The notes beneath the pieces were generated by a model that worked only from the letters and a program-made list of their open reading frames with translations, ran no database searches and was not told where the DNA came from. A DNA stretch of 64,000 nt from Corynebacterium frankenforstense (GTDB lineage Bacteria; Actinomycetota; Actinomycetes; Mycobacteriales; Mycobacteriaceae): positions 1-64,000 of the forward strand of contig NZ_JASODI010000010.1 in NCBI RefSeq assembly GCF_030211955.1, read 5' to 3'. Positions 54,553 through 62,980 of the stretch are shown here, piece after piece. Positions within the stretch are counted from its first letter, which is position 1. Every line of letters starts with the position of its first letter. The position numbers and the translations under genes were made by a program.

Positions 54553-55295
54553 TCAGCGGGTCGAGGGCGAGGGTGTTTCCTCCTGGCCGTCCGGGTAACG
54601 CACGATGGTCCAGCCGTTGTCAACGTCCTCGACGTCGTCTTTCACTTTGCCGTAGGGCCCTTCGCGAAGGGCCGGCCGTCGTGCAGGATCCCGGCCACGG
54701 GGACATCGGCTATGATCCCGGAGTACTCGTCGGACTCGTCGCCCCCGAAGAGGCTGCGCATGGTCGTCGTGTGGAAGCCGCGGCACGTCACCGCGCCGGT
54801 GCGGAAGGTCGCGTAGCGCAGCCGCCCGTCCGCCCACGCCGTGTCCAGGGCGCGGCGCAGGCGCGTGATCTCGCTCAGCCTGCCGACGTTCTCGCGCAGC
54901 CCGAACGCCGAGCAGATCGAGAACGCGGGCACGAAAACCAGGAAGCAGAGCACGCGCATCCACACGGCCTCGTCGAGGAAGATGAGGAAGACCGTGATCG
55001 CGACCGCGACGATCGCGATCAGGGCCCACATGCCGATCCGCCACAGCGCCGAGCGGCGCCGCCGGGCGGTCGAGGACGGCGCGCCGGAGCGCCCCTCGGC
55101 CAGCGCGAGCTCAAGGTCCGTGCGGGGCAGGGCCGCGGGCGCCGCACCGACGTCGCCGGCGGTGCCGTCCTCGACCGCCGCGGTCAGTTTCCCGTCGGCC
55201 CAGGTCTCCTGCGCGCCCCAGAGCCAGCGGTGGAAGAACCGCTCGCCCCGGCGCGTGAAGCGACCCCGCCTGCCTGTGTCCCGCGTCATTTCCAT
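54553..55295 (-). CDS. Two-helix membrane protein with frameshifted C-terminus
   Basis: From the ATG at 55295 the frame runs 217 codons to a stop at 54642. It has a basic N-terminus (RDTGRRGRFTRRGERFFHRWLW), two membrane helices (about 102-123 and 127-147) and a C-terminal soluble part (RYATFRTGAVTCRGF...PVAGILHDGRPFAKG). Past GRPFAKGP another frame continues smoothly for about 30 more residues (YGKVKDDVEDVDNGWTIVRY) to a stop at 54553; one missing base near 54651 would explain this. No family recognised. Truncated or error; see findings. Confidence 0.55.
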
Positions 55296-55388
55296 GGCCT
55301 CATCTTGGCACGCGCGCCCCGCGCCCGTCCCCCGCTCGACCATCCTGCGTGGGGATGTGCGTCGAGACCCCGGGTAGAGTCCTGGATC

Positions 55389-55658
55389 ATGTACGCGATC
55401 ATGACCGTCACCGGTGCGGACCACACCGGAATCATCTCGGGCGTCACCGCCGCGCTCGCCGAGCAGAAGATCAACATCCTCGACGTCTCCCAGACCATCA
55501 TGGAGCGCTGGTTCACCATGATCCTGCGCGTCGAGTTCGACGACGCCGCCACGGGCATCGAGGCGATCCAGGAGCGCATGGGCGCGGTGGAGAAGGAGCA
55601 GAACCTGGTCATCCGCATCCAGTCCGAGGCCCTGTTCTCCGCGGTCAACGAGATTTAG
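55389..55658 (+). CDS. ACT-domain protein (UPF0237)
   Basis: 89 residues, a single ACT domain ([43 protein letters not shown]). TAGAGT (55375-55380) is 8 nt before the ATG, a leaderless start. It is 13 bp before the DUF711 gene, a pairing conserved in many bacteria. It probably binds an amino acid and acts on the partner; the ligand is unknown. Confidence 0.92.
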   Translation: MYAIMTVTGADHTGIISGVTAALAEQKINILDVSQTIMERWFTMILRVEFDDAATGIEAIQERMGAVEKEQNLVIRIQSEALFSAVNEI

Positions 55659-55671
55659 GAGGCCGCGACCC

Positions 55672-57036
55672 ATGGCTCTGACACTGAACGCGGCCAACAT
55701 CCTCGACACCATCGAGATGATCGAGAAGTACCGCCTCGACATCCGCACGGTCACGATGGGCATCTCGCTGCTCGACTGCGCGCGCCCCACGATGGTCGAG
55801 ACCGCCCGAGCCGTCCACGACAAGGTCGTCGGCCAGGCCAAGGACCTGGTGTCCACCTGCGAGGCGATCAGCTCCGAGCTGGGCGTGCCGATCGTCAACA
55901 AGCGCATCTCGGTCACCCCGATCTCGCTGGTGACCGCCGCGGCCGAGGGCGACCCGGTCGAGGTGGCCCGCGCGCTCGACGCCGCGGCCAAGGAGGTCGG
56001 CGTCAACTTCATCGGCGGCTACTCCGCCCTGGTGGAGAAGGGCGCGACGACCTCCGAGCGCCGCCTGATCCGCTCGCTGCCGACCGCCCTGTCGGAGACG
56101 GACGTCGTCTGCGGCTCGGTCAACGTCGCCTCCTCGCGAGCCGGCATCAACATGGACGCCGCCCGCTCGATGGGCGAGGTGGTCAAGGAGGCCGCCGCGC
56201 TGACCGCCGACGACAGCGCGATCGCCTGCGCCAAGCTCGTCGTCTTCGCCAACGCCGTCGGCGACAACCCCTTCATGGCCGGCGCCTTCCACGGCGTCGA
56301 GGAGCCGGACTGCGTCGTCTCCGTCGGTGTGTCCGGCCCCGGCGTGGTCGACCGCGCGCTCGGTTCCCTGGAGGGCGCGACCCTGGACCAGGTCGCCGAG
56401 GAGATCAAGAAGGCCGCCTTCAAGATCACCCGCACCGGCCAGCTGGTGGGCAGCATGGCAGCCGAGCGCCTGGGCGTGCCCTTCGGCATCGTGGACCTCT
56501 CGCTGGCCCCGACCGCCGAGGTCGGCGACTCCGTGGCCCAGATCCTCGAGCACATGGGCCTGGACCAGGTGGGCACCCACGGCACCACCGCCGCGCTCGC
56601 GCTGCTCAACGACGCGGTCAAGAAGGGCGGCATGATGGCCTGCTCGCGCGTGGGCGGCCTGTCGGGCTCCTTCATCCCGGTCTCCGAGGACCGCGGCATG
56701 ATCGACGCCGTGCGCGCCGGCACGCTGCGCATCGAGAAGCTCGAGGCGATGACCTCGATCTGCTCGGTCGGCCTGGACATGATCGCGATCCCGGGCGACA
56801 CCACCGCCGAGACCATCGCGGCGATCATCGCCGACGAGTCCGCCATCGGCATGATGAACCACAAGACCACCGCCGTGCGCGTCATCCCGGTGCCGAGCAC
56901 GAAGCCGGGTGACGACGTCAACTTCGGCGGCCTGCTGGGCCACGCCCCGGTCATCGACGTCAACCAGGTCGCGGCGACCGAGTTCATCCACCGCGGCGGG
57001 TTCATCCCCGCGCCGGTGCACGGCTTCCGCAACTAG
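55672..57036 (+). CDS. DUF711 / UPF0210 (PFL-fold-like) protein
   Basis: 454 residues. Family strings are seen: [45 protein letters not shown] and [28 protein letters not shown]. The fold is related to pyruvate-formate-lyase-like barrels but without the glycyl-radical loop, so no radical chemistry is expected. Role unknown. It follows an ACT-domain gene with a GGAGG ribosome site. Confidence 0.92.
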   Translation: MALTLNAANILDTIEMIEKYRLDIRTVTMGISLLDCARPTMVETARAVHDKVVGQAKDLVSTCEAISSELGVPIVNKRISVTPISLVTAAAEGDPVEVARALDAAAKEVGVNFIGGYSALVEKGATTSERRLIRSLPTALSETDVVCGSVNVASSRAGINMDAARSMGEVVKEAAALTADDSAIACAKLVVFANAVGDNPFMAGAFHGVEEPDCVVSVGVSGPGVVDRALGSLEGATLDQVAEEIKKAAFKITRTGQLVGSMAAERLGVPFGIVDLSLAPTAEVGDSVAQILEHMGLDQVGTHGTTAALALLNDAVKKGGMMACSRVGGLSGSFIPVSEDRGMIDAVRAGTLRIEKLEAMTSICSVGLDMIAIPGDTTAETIAAIIADESAIGMMNHKTTAVRVIPVPSTKPGDDVNFGGLLGHAPVIDVNQVAATEFIHRGGFIPAPVHGFRN

Positions 57037-57045
57037 GCGCCGATT

Positions 57046-57091
57046 GACGACGCCGCGCAGATCGCCCCGGGCGGTTTTGCGCGGCGTCGTC
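57046..57091. terminator. Inverted repeat after the DUF711 gene
   Basis: GACGACGCCGCGCA (57046-57059) and TGCGCGGCGTCGTC (57078-57091) form a 14-bp perfect stem with an 18-nt loop that has its own small hairpin. It lies between convergent genes; no T-tract. The rest of 57092-57219 shows nothing I can name. Confidence 0.7.
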
Positions 57092-57219
57092 CGTGCGTCG
57101 CCGGCTGCGCCGGCCACCGGTCGTTCGGCTCCTGCGGTTCCTGTGGTACCTGCCGCGCCTGTTCCGGCCGCGCGAAGGACCGAGCCCGGCGGCCAACCCC
57201 GGGCGCTCCCCCGCGGCCG

Positions 57220-58947
57220 CTACTCCCCCTCGCCGGAGTCGGGCAGCAGGCGCGGGACGACCTTGCCGGCGTCGGTGCGCGGCAGCTCGTCGAGCCAGAC
57301 CACCCGGTCGGGCAGGTTGTGCTCGGCGAGGTTCTCGCGCACCAGCTCGCGCAGCGAGTCCTCGTCCAGGGCGCGGCCGGCCTCGTTGTCGGCGCGCACG
57401 AGGTAGCAGTCCAGGCGCGACATGATCTCGCCGCGCACGCCCTTGACGTAGACGTCGCCGACGGCCTCCTGCCTGCCGAGGAACTCCTCGAGCTCGCGGG
57501 GGTAGACGTTCTCGCCGCCCTTGATGACCATGTCGTCGGCGCGCCCGCGCACGTGCAGGAAGCCCTGCTCGTCGAAGAAGCCGAGGTCGCCGGTGGAGAG
57601 CATCCGCCCGCGCACGGTCGTGGCGTCCTTGGCCGAGAGGTAGCCCTGCATCGACTCCGAGTTCGCCGAGTAGATCGTGCCCACCTCGCCGGTGGGCACC
57701 TCCTTGCCGTCGTCGTCGAGGATCGCGATGCGCACGCCCGGCGCGACGGTGCCGGCGCGGTCCGGGTCCGCGGCGAGCTCGCGGGCGCTGGCCACGGCGA
57801 CGGGACCGTGCTCGGTCGAGCCGTAGAAGTTGCAGGTCACCACGCCGAAGCGGGCGTTGAGGTCACGGACGAGGTGCGGCGGGATCGCGTTGCCGGAGGA
57901 GACGATGAACTCGACCGACTCGCCGATCCGGCCGTCGGCGGCGGTGCGGTCCCCGGAGGCGACGGCCTCGTCGAAGGCTCCGGTGAGATCGCGCAGGAAG
58001 ACCGCCGCGGAGATGACGCCGGTGACCTTGTGCCGGGTGATGTCCGCCATCGCCTCGCGGGCGTCGAAGTGGCGGCGCAGCACCATCGTCGAGGCGGTGG
58101 CGAAGACCAGGTTGAGGTTGAGCCAGCCCCAGGCGTGGAAGAGCGAGGCGGTCAGCTGGATGACCCCGCCCGGCCGCCACGGCACCTCGGGGAAGATCGA
58201 GCCGATTACCTGCGGGCTGCGCGGTACCCCGCGCACCACGCCCTTCGGGCGGCCGGTGGTGCCCGAGGACATGATCACCGTCGGGTTCTGCTTCGGGTGG
58301 AAGGGCAGGTTCGGGCGGCGCCCGACGGACTCGATGGCCGTGCCGTAGCTGACCGGGGCGCGCCCGCCGAAGTGCAGGTCGCGCAGCTTCTCGGGCACCC
58401 CGTTTTCGGAGCCGTGGCCGACGATGAGCGGGGTGGAGCCGTCGGCGAAGCCCTCGGCGTGGTCGGCGTCGGCGACGACGACCTTGGCCCGGTACTCGTC
58501 GGCGGTGCGGCGCAGCTGCGCGGCCGAGGACATCGGGTTCATCACCATCGCCACGGCGCCGAGGTACCCGCAGGCCAACATGGTGATCACGGGCACGCGC
58601 GAGTTGCGGGCCACGAGCGCCACGCGGTCGCCCTCGGCCACCCCGTGGGCACGCAGCGCCGCGGCGAAGCGGCGGGCCTGCTCGCGCAGCTCGGCGTAGG
58701 TCAGCTCGCCGACCTCGTCGATGAGCGCCGTGCGCTTCGGGCGTCCGGCGGCCGCGCCCTCCATCAGCGACGCCATGGAGAAGCCCCAGCGGACCAGGTT
58801 GCCCACCAGCCTGCCGTAGTAGCCGGGGGCGGCCACGTGCACGTAGTCGGTGCGCAGGTAGGACGGCACGCCGGCGATGAACTGGCGCGCGAGGTCCCGC
58901 ACCGGGACGGCGAGGTCGAGGGGGCGTTCCACCAGAGGGCTGGCCAT
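57220..58947 (-). CDS. AMP-dependent acyl-CoA synthetase/ligase
   Basis: 575 residues. ANL-superfamily motifs: SSGTTGRPKG (P-loop), YGSTEHG, STGDLGFFDEQG and a C-terminal GKVVPR Lys. The first 60 residues (DLARQFIAGVPSYLRTD) are an extension not seen in all families. It would activate a carboxylic or fatty acid as acyl-AMP, then CoA thioester, or load a carrier; substrate cannot be inferred. GAAAGGTTCAC ribosome site before the ATG. Confidence 0.9.
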   Translation of the reverse strand: MASPLVERPLDLAVPVRDLARQFIAGVPSYLRTDYVHVAAPGYYGRLVGNLVRWGFSMASLMEGAAAGRPKRTALIDEVGELTYAELREQARRFAAALRAHGVAEGDRVALVARNSRVPVITMLACGYLGAVAMVMNPMSSAAQLRRTADEYRAKVVVADADHAEGFADGSTPLIVGHGSENGVPEKLRDLHFGGRAPVSYGTAIESVGRRPNLPFHPKQNPTVIMSSGTTGRPKGVVRGVPRSPQVIGSIFPEVPWRPGGVIQLTASLFHAWGWLNLNLVFATASTMVLRRHFDAREAMADITRHKVTGVISAAVFLRDLTGAFDEAVASGDRTAADGRIGESVEFIVSSGNAIPPHLVRDLNARFGVVTCNFYGSTEHGPVAVASARELAADPDRAGTVAPGVRIAILDDDGKEVPTGEVGTIYSANSESMQGYLSAKDATTVRGRMLSTGDLGFFDEQGFLHVRGRADDMVIKGGENVYPRELEEFLGRQEAVGDVYVKGVRGEIMSRLDCYLVRADNEAGRALDEDSLRELVRENLAEHNLPDRVVWLDELPRTDAGKVVPRLLPDSGEGE

Positions 58948-59238
58948 GTGAACCTTTCATCTTCGGTAGAGGGGCGGGGCGGGGACGGTCCCGTGCAGTG
59001 ACCATCATCCCGGGGCGCGGGATTGTTACGTTCCTCTGCCAGACTACCTTCACGGGCGCTGCCGCCCGGCGCACCGCGCCGGGCCCCACGCTCCACCGCG
59101 CCGGGCGCGCCGGCCGCGATCGGCGGGGCGTCGGCAATTGCACGCCGGATATTTTTATTCACCTGTTGAACTGGGATTTTCCGTCCCCACGCTGAAGGTG
59201 CTTCCGGTCACGCCGCCGGTGTCCTAGGCTCATCGGCA
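58948..59238. promoter_or_regulatory. Divergent promoter region of the synthetase gene and metF
   Basis: No gene. It includes the metF promoter: TTCCGG (59203-59208), 16-bp spacer, TAGGCT (59225-59230), with the start expected at about 59237. An AT-rich patch is at 59146-59183. Copy two of the 13-mer GCGTCGGCAATTG is at 59128-59140. Confidence 0.6.
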
Positions 59239-59327
59239 CCTATTCAGAGCGGCCGAGAGACCCGGCTCGATGACGCCGCAGCAACCCCCAGAGCCCTGGA
59301 ACGGTGCTAACGCCGAGGTTCGATAGG
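59239..59327 (+). ncRNA. SAM-I (S-box) riboswitch upstream of metF
   Basis: The leader has S-box landmarks in order: CCTAT (59239-59243), TCAGAGCGGC, a GATGA kink-turn side, GCCGC, GCAACC, a CCAG/CTGG hairpin, the invariant GGTGCTAA, and ATAGG (59323-59327) to close P1. Transcription would start at its 5' end. The P1 3' strand includes AGG of the likely ribosome site (ATAGGA), 8 nt before the ATG, so SAM binding should hide it and turn off translation. Confidence 0.92.
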
Positions 59328-59334
59328 AACTCCC

Positions 59335-60462
59335 ATGCCCACAGGACTTCTCTACTCCGACTACCGGCCTGGCACGCCGACGGAGCACCCCACGGTGTCC
59401 TTCGAGCTGTACCCGCCGCGCAACCCCTCGAAGGTCTCGGGGATCTGGGCCGGCGTGAACAAGCTGGCCACCGCCCGCCCCGACTACGTCTCCGTGACCT
59501 ACGGGGCCGGCGGATCCGGCGGCGACACCCGCGACACCTCGGTGCAGGTGCTGCTCAACATGATCGACCGCCACCCCGGCCTGCCCGCCGTGGCCCACCT
59601 GACCTGCCTGGGCTCCACCCCGGCGGAGATGACGCTGATCATCCGGCTGCTGCTGCGCGCCGGGGTCCGTGACTTCCTCGCGCTGCGCGGCGACCCGCCG
59701 GCCGACGACCCGGACTACTCACCCACCCCGGGCACGCTCACCCACGCCGCGGAGCTTGTCGAGCTGATCCGCGAGGTCGCCGCCGACGAGCTGCCCCACG
59801 GCGTGGGCACCGGCCCCGGCGGCTCCGGGGCGGCCACCGCGCCGGTGGTCGAGGACTACGTCTCCATCGGGGTGGCCGCCTACCCGGCCTCCCGCGGGGC
59901 CAAGCGCGACGGCGACCTGGCCGCGCTGACCGACAAGGCCCGCGCCGGCGCGGACTTCGCGATCACCCAGGTCTTCTACGACCCGGAGGACTACATCTCA
60001 CTGGTGCGCGAGCTCGCCTTCACCGGAGTGCGCCTGCCGGTCGTCCCCGGCATCCTGCCCCTGCACGATCTGCGTCGACTCCGGGCCATGGAACGCCTGG
60101 CGGGTATCCCCGTGCCGGCGCCGCTCGAGGAGATCCACGCGACCGCCGACCCGGCGCTGCGCGTGCGCCGCGCCCTCGGCGCGACCGCCCAGCTGATGAC
60201 GCGGGTCCTCGACGCCGGCGCGCCGGGGGTGCACCTCTACACGTTCAACCGACCGCGGCCGACCCTCGACCTGCTCGAGTACCTGCGCGCCGCAGGCTAC
60301 CTGCGCCAACACGCCTCCGCGGTGACCGGGCTGCCCGGCACCGCCGGTGCGCTCGGCGGCGCCGACCCGGCCCGCCGCCAGGCCCACCGCATCGCCCGCG
60401 GCCAGGCCGTGGACAGCGAGCTGGTCGGTCTGGCCCTCGGGCGCCTGACGCCCGCGGTCTGA
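59335..60462 (+). CDS. metF: Methylenetetrahydrofolate reductase
   Basis: 375 residues, longer than E. coli MetF (about 296), with an extra C-terminal tail of about 60 residues. FAD-barrel features: SFELYPPRNP at the start (catalytic Glu), TYGAGGSGG, LTCLGSTPAEM, LRGDPPAD, and a FAITQVFYDPEDY region. It reduces methylene-THF to methyl-THF, the methyl donor for MetE. The start codon follows the SAM riboswitch at once. metE comes next after 101 bp in the same direction. Confidence 0.95.
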   Translation: MPTGLLYSDYRPGTPTEHPTVSFELYPPRNPSKVSGIWAGVNKLATARPDYVSVTYGAGGSGGDTRDTSVQVLLNMIDRHPGLPAVAHLTCLGSTPAEMTLIIRLLLRAGVRDFLALRGDPPADDPDYSPTPGTLTHAAELVELIREVAADELPHGVGTGPGGSGAATAPVVEDYVSIGVAAYPASRGAKRDGDLAALTDKARAGADFAITQVFYDPEDYISLVRELAFTGVRLPVVPGILPLHDLRRLRAMERLAGIPVPAPLEEIHATADPALRVRRALGATAQLMTRVLDAGAPGVHLYTFNRPRPTLDLLEYLRAAGYLRQHASAVTGLPGTAGALGGADPARRQAHRIARGQAVDSELVGLALGRLTPAV

Positions 60463-60563
60463 ACACCCGTAGAAGCACGCCCCGGGGTGCGACCCCGAAA
60501 CCCAACGCCGAGCCCGGCTGCAACCTCAACACATTCTTAGAACCTGAAAGGTCCCCTACACCC

Positions 60564-62927
60564 ATGTCCGCCACCTTCCCCGCCGCCACCGTCCTCGGCT
60601 ACCCGCGCATCGGCGCGGACCGCGAGCTCAAGTTCGCCCTCGAGAAGGCCTGGTCCTCCGACTCCCCGGCCGAGACCGAGGCCCTGCGCGCCACCGCTGA
60701 CGAGCTGCGCAGGACCCGCACCGCCCGCCTGCAGCAGCTGGGGCTGAAGGCCCCGGCCGCCGTGCCGGAGGACTTCTCCTACTACGACCAGGTCCTCGAC
60801 ATCGTCATCGCCGCCGGTGCGGTCCCGGCACGCTTCGCCGCCGAGGCCGAGGCCCTGCGCGCCGCGAAGGCCGACCCGGAGGCCGCCGCCGCGCTAGCCG
60901 CGCAGTTCACCGTCGCCCGCGGCGAGGGCGACCGGGCCGCGCTCGAGATGACCAAGTGGTTCGACTCCAACTACCACTACCTGGTCCCCGAGATCGGCCC
61001 GGAGACGAAGCTGGCCTACAACGGCTCGCCGCGCGTGGCCGCCGCCCGCGCCCTCGGCGGCGCCGTGCGCCCCGTCCTCGTCGGCCCCGTGACCTTCCTC
61101 GCCCTGGCCAAGCCCACCGAGGAGGCCGGCTCGGGCTACAACCCGCTCGAGCGCCTCGACGACCTCGTCGCCGTCTACGCCGAGCTGCTCGCCGAGCTTT
61201 CCGACGCCGGCGTCGAGTGGGTCCAGTTCGACGAGCCCGCCCTGGTCACCGACCGCCACCGCACCCCGCAGGACCGCGGCGAGCTGCTCGCCGCCCTCGA
61301 GCGGGCCTACACGACGCTCTCCGACGCCGCGCCGAAGCTCGCCGTGGTGCTCTCCTACGGCCACGCCGAGGACGCCGTCGACGTGCTCGCCGAGAAGACC
61401 TCCGTGGAGGCCGTGGGCATCGACCTGGTCCGCGGCCGCGAGCCGGACGCCGAGACCCTGGCCCGCTGGGCGAAGTCGCTTTCCGGACGCACCCTGATCG
61501 CCGGCGCGGTCTCCGGCCGCAACATCTGGCGCGCCGACCTGGACGCCAAGCTGGCCCAGCTGGTGCGCATCCGCACCGGCCTGGGCGACCAGGTGGCGCT
61601 GTCGGTGTCCACCTCGACCTCCCTGCAGCACGTGCCGCAGGACGTCGAGCGCGAGACCGGCATCGACCCGGAGATCCGCTCCTGGCTGGCCTTCGCCGAC
61701 CAGAAGGTCCGCGAGACCGCGCTGCTGGCCGCCGCGCTGGCCGACGGCGAGGAGTCCGTCGCCGACGAGTTCGCCGTGACCCGCGAGGCGCTGCGCACCC
61801 GCGCCGACCACCCGGGCGTCAAGCGTACCGAGGTGCGCGACGCCACCGCCGCCGTCACCGAGGCCGACCGCCGCCGCTCCCCCTACGACAAGCGCCGCGC
61901 CGCGCAGGAGAAGGCCCTCGACCTGCCGCTGCTGCCGACGACGACCATCGGCTCCTTCCCGCAGACCGGCGAGATCCGCAGGACCCGCGCCGCCTTCCGC
62001 AAGGGCGACATCAACGAGGCCGCCTACACCGAGGCGATGAACGCGGAGATCGAGAAGGTCATCCGCGCCCAGGGGGAGATCGGCCTGGACGTCCTGGTCC
62101 ACGGCGAGCCCGAGCGCAACGACATGGTGCAGTACTTCTGCGAACACTTCGACGGCTGCCTGGCCACCACCCACGGCTGGGTGCAGTCCTACGGCTCGCG
62201 CTGCACCCGCCCGTCGGTGCTGTGGGGCGACATCTCGCGCCCCGAGGCGATCACCGTGCCGTGGTCGGCTTACGCCCAGTCGCTGACCGACAAGCCGGTC
62301 AAGGGCATGCTCACCGGCCCGGTGACCATAATGGCCTGGTCCTTCGTCCGTGAGGACATCGCCTGGGGCGAGGTCGCCGACCAGATCGGCCTGGCGCTGC
62401 GCGCCGAGGTCGCCGATCTGGAGGCCGCCGGCATCGGCGTCATCCAGGTCGACGAACCGGCCATCCGCGAGCTGCTGCCGCTGCGCGCCGAGGACCGCGA
62501 GGACTACCTGGCGTGGTCGGTCGGCTCCTTCCGCCTGGCCACCTCGGGTGCGGCCGACCAGACCAGCATCCACACCCACCTGTGCTACTCCGACTTCGCC
62601 ACCATCGTCGACGCGATCGACCGCCTGGACGCGGACGTGACCAGCGTGGAGGCCTCCCGCTCGCGGCTGAAGGTGCTGCCGGCCCTGGCCGAGCACGGCT
62701 TCGAGCGCGGCCTGGGGCCGGGTGTGTGGGACATCCACTCCGCCCGCGTGCCCTCGCAGGACGAGGTCCGCGGCCTGATCGACATCGCCGTCGACGCCCT
62801 CGACCCGCGGCAGGTCTGGGTCAACCCGGACTGCGGCCTGAAGACCCGCGCCTGGCCGGAGACCACCGCGACGCTGAAGAACCTCGTCGCCGCCACCGAG
62901 GAGGTCCGTGAGCGCCTGCAGAAGTAG
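60564..62927 (+). CDS. metE: Cobalamin-independent methionine synthase
   Basis: 787 residues. N-terminal barrel (LGYPRIGADRELKFALEKAW) and C-terminal catalytic barrel with zinc ligands: His and Cys of HTHLCYSD, and the Cys of NPDCGLKTR; SFPQTGEIRRTR starts the second half. It moves the methyl group of methyl-THF polyglutamate to homocysteine. GAAAGG ribosome site. No second riboswitch is seen in the 101-bp gap from metF. A strong terminator follows. Confidence 0.97.
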   Translation: MSATFPAATVLGYPRIGADRELKFALEKAWSSDSPAETEALRATADELRRTRTARLQQLGLKAPAAVPEDFSYYDQVLDIVIAAGAVPARFAAEAEALRAAKADPEAAAALAAQFTVARGEGDRAALEMTKWFDSNYHYLVPEIGPETKLAYNGSPRVAAARALGGAVRPVLVGPVTFLALAKPTEEAGSGYNPLERLDDLVAVYAELLAELSDAGVEWVQFDEPALVTDRHRTPQDRGELLAALERAYTTLSDAAPKLAVVLSYGHAEDAVDVLAEKTSVEAVGIDLVRGREPDAETLARWAKSLSGRTLIAGAVSGRNIWRADLDAKLAQLVRIRTGLGDQVALSVSTSTSLQHVPQDVERETGIDPEIRSWLAFADQKVRETALLAAALADGEESVADEFAVTREALRTRADHPGVKRTEVRDATAAVTEADRRRSPYDKRRAAQEKALDLPLLPTTTIGSFPQTGEIRRTRAAFRKGDINEAAYTEAMNAEIEKVIRAQGEIGLDVLVHGEPERNDMVQYFCEHFDGCLATTHGWVQSYGSRCTRPSVLWGDISRPEAITVPWSAYAQSLTDKPVKGMLTGPVTIMAWSFVREDIAWGEVADQIGLALRAEVADLEAAGIGVIQVDEPAIRELLPLRAEDREDYLAWSVGSFRLATSGAADQTSIHTHLCYSDFATIVDAIDRLDADVTSVEASRSRLKVLPALAEHGFERGLGPGVWDIHSARVPSQDEVRGLIDIAVDALDPRQVWVNPDCGLKTRAWPETTATLKNLVAATEEVRERLQK

Positions 62928-62937
62928 GACCGCGTGA

Positions 62938-62968
62938 AAAAGGCCGGAGCGAGATGCTCCGGCCTTTT
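62938..62968 (+). terminator. metE terminator
   Basis: AAAAGGCCGGAGC (62938-62950) and GCTCCGGCCTTTT (62956-62968) make a 13-bp stem with a 5-nt loop and a T-tract. It also has an A-tract, so it serves the convergent gene at 62981. Confidence 0.95.
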
Positions 62969-62980
62969 CCTTGTGGGACG

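Noticed and set aside
60463..60563. Second SAM riboswitch before metE
   Set aside because: The gap has a small GC hairpin but none of the S-box landmarks such as GGTGCTAA or the closing P1 strands.
60894..62980. Leftward frame that extends the aminotransferase region across metE
   Set aside because: Antisense to metE with repetitive Gly/Val/Asp/His composition; the real leftward gene is in another frame and stops at 62981.
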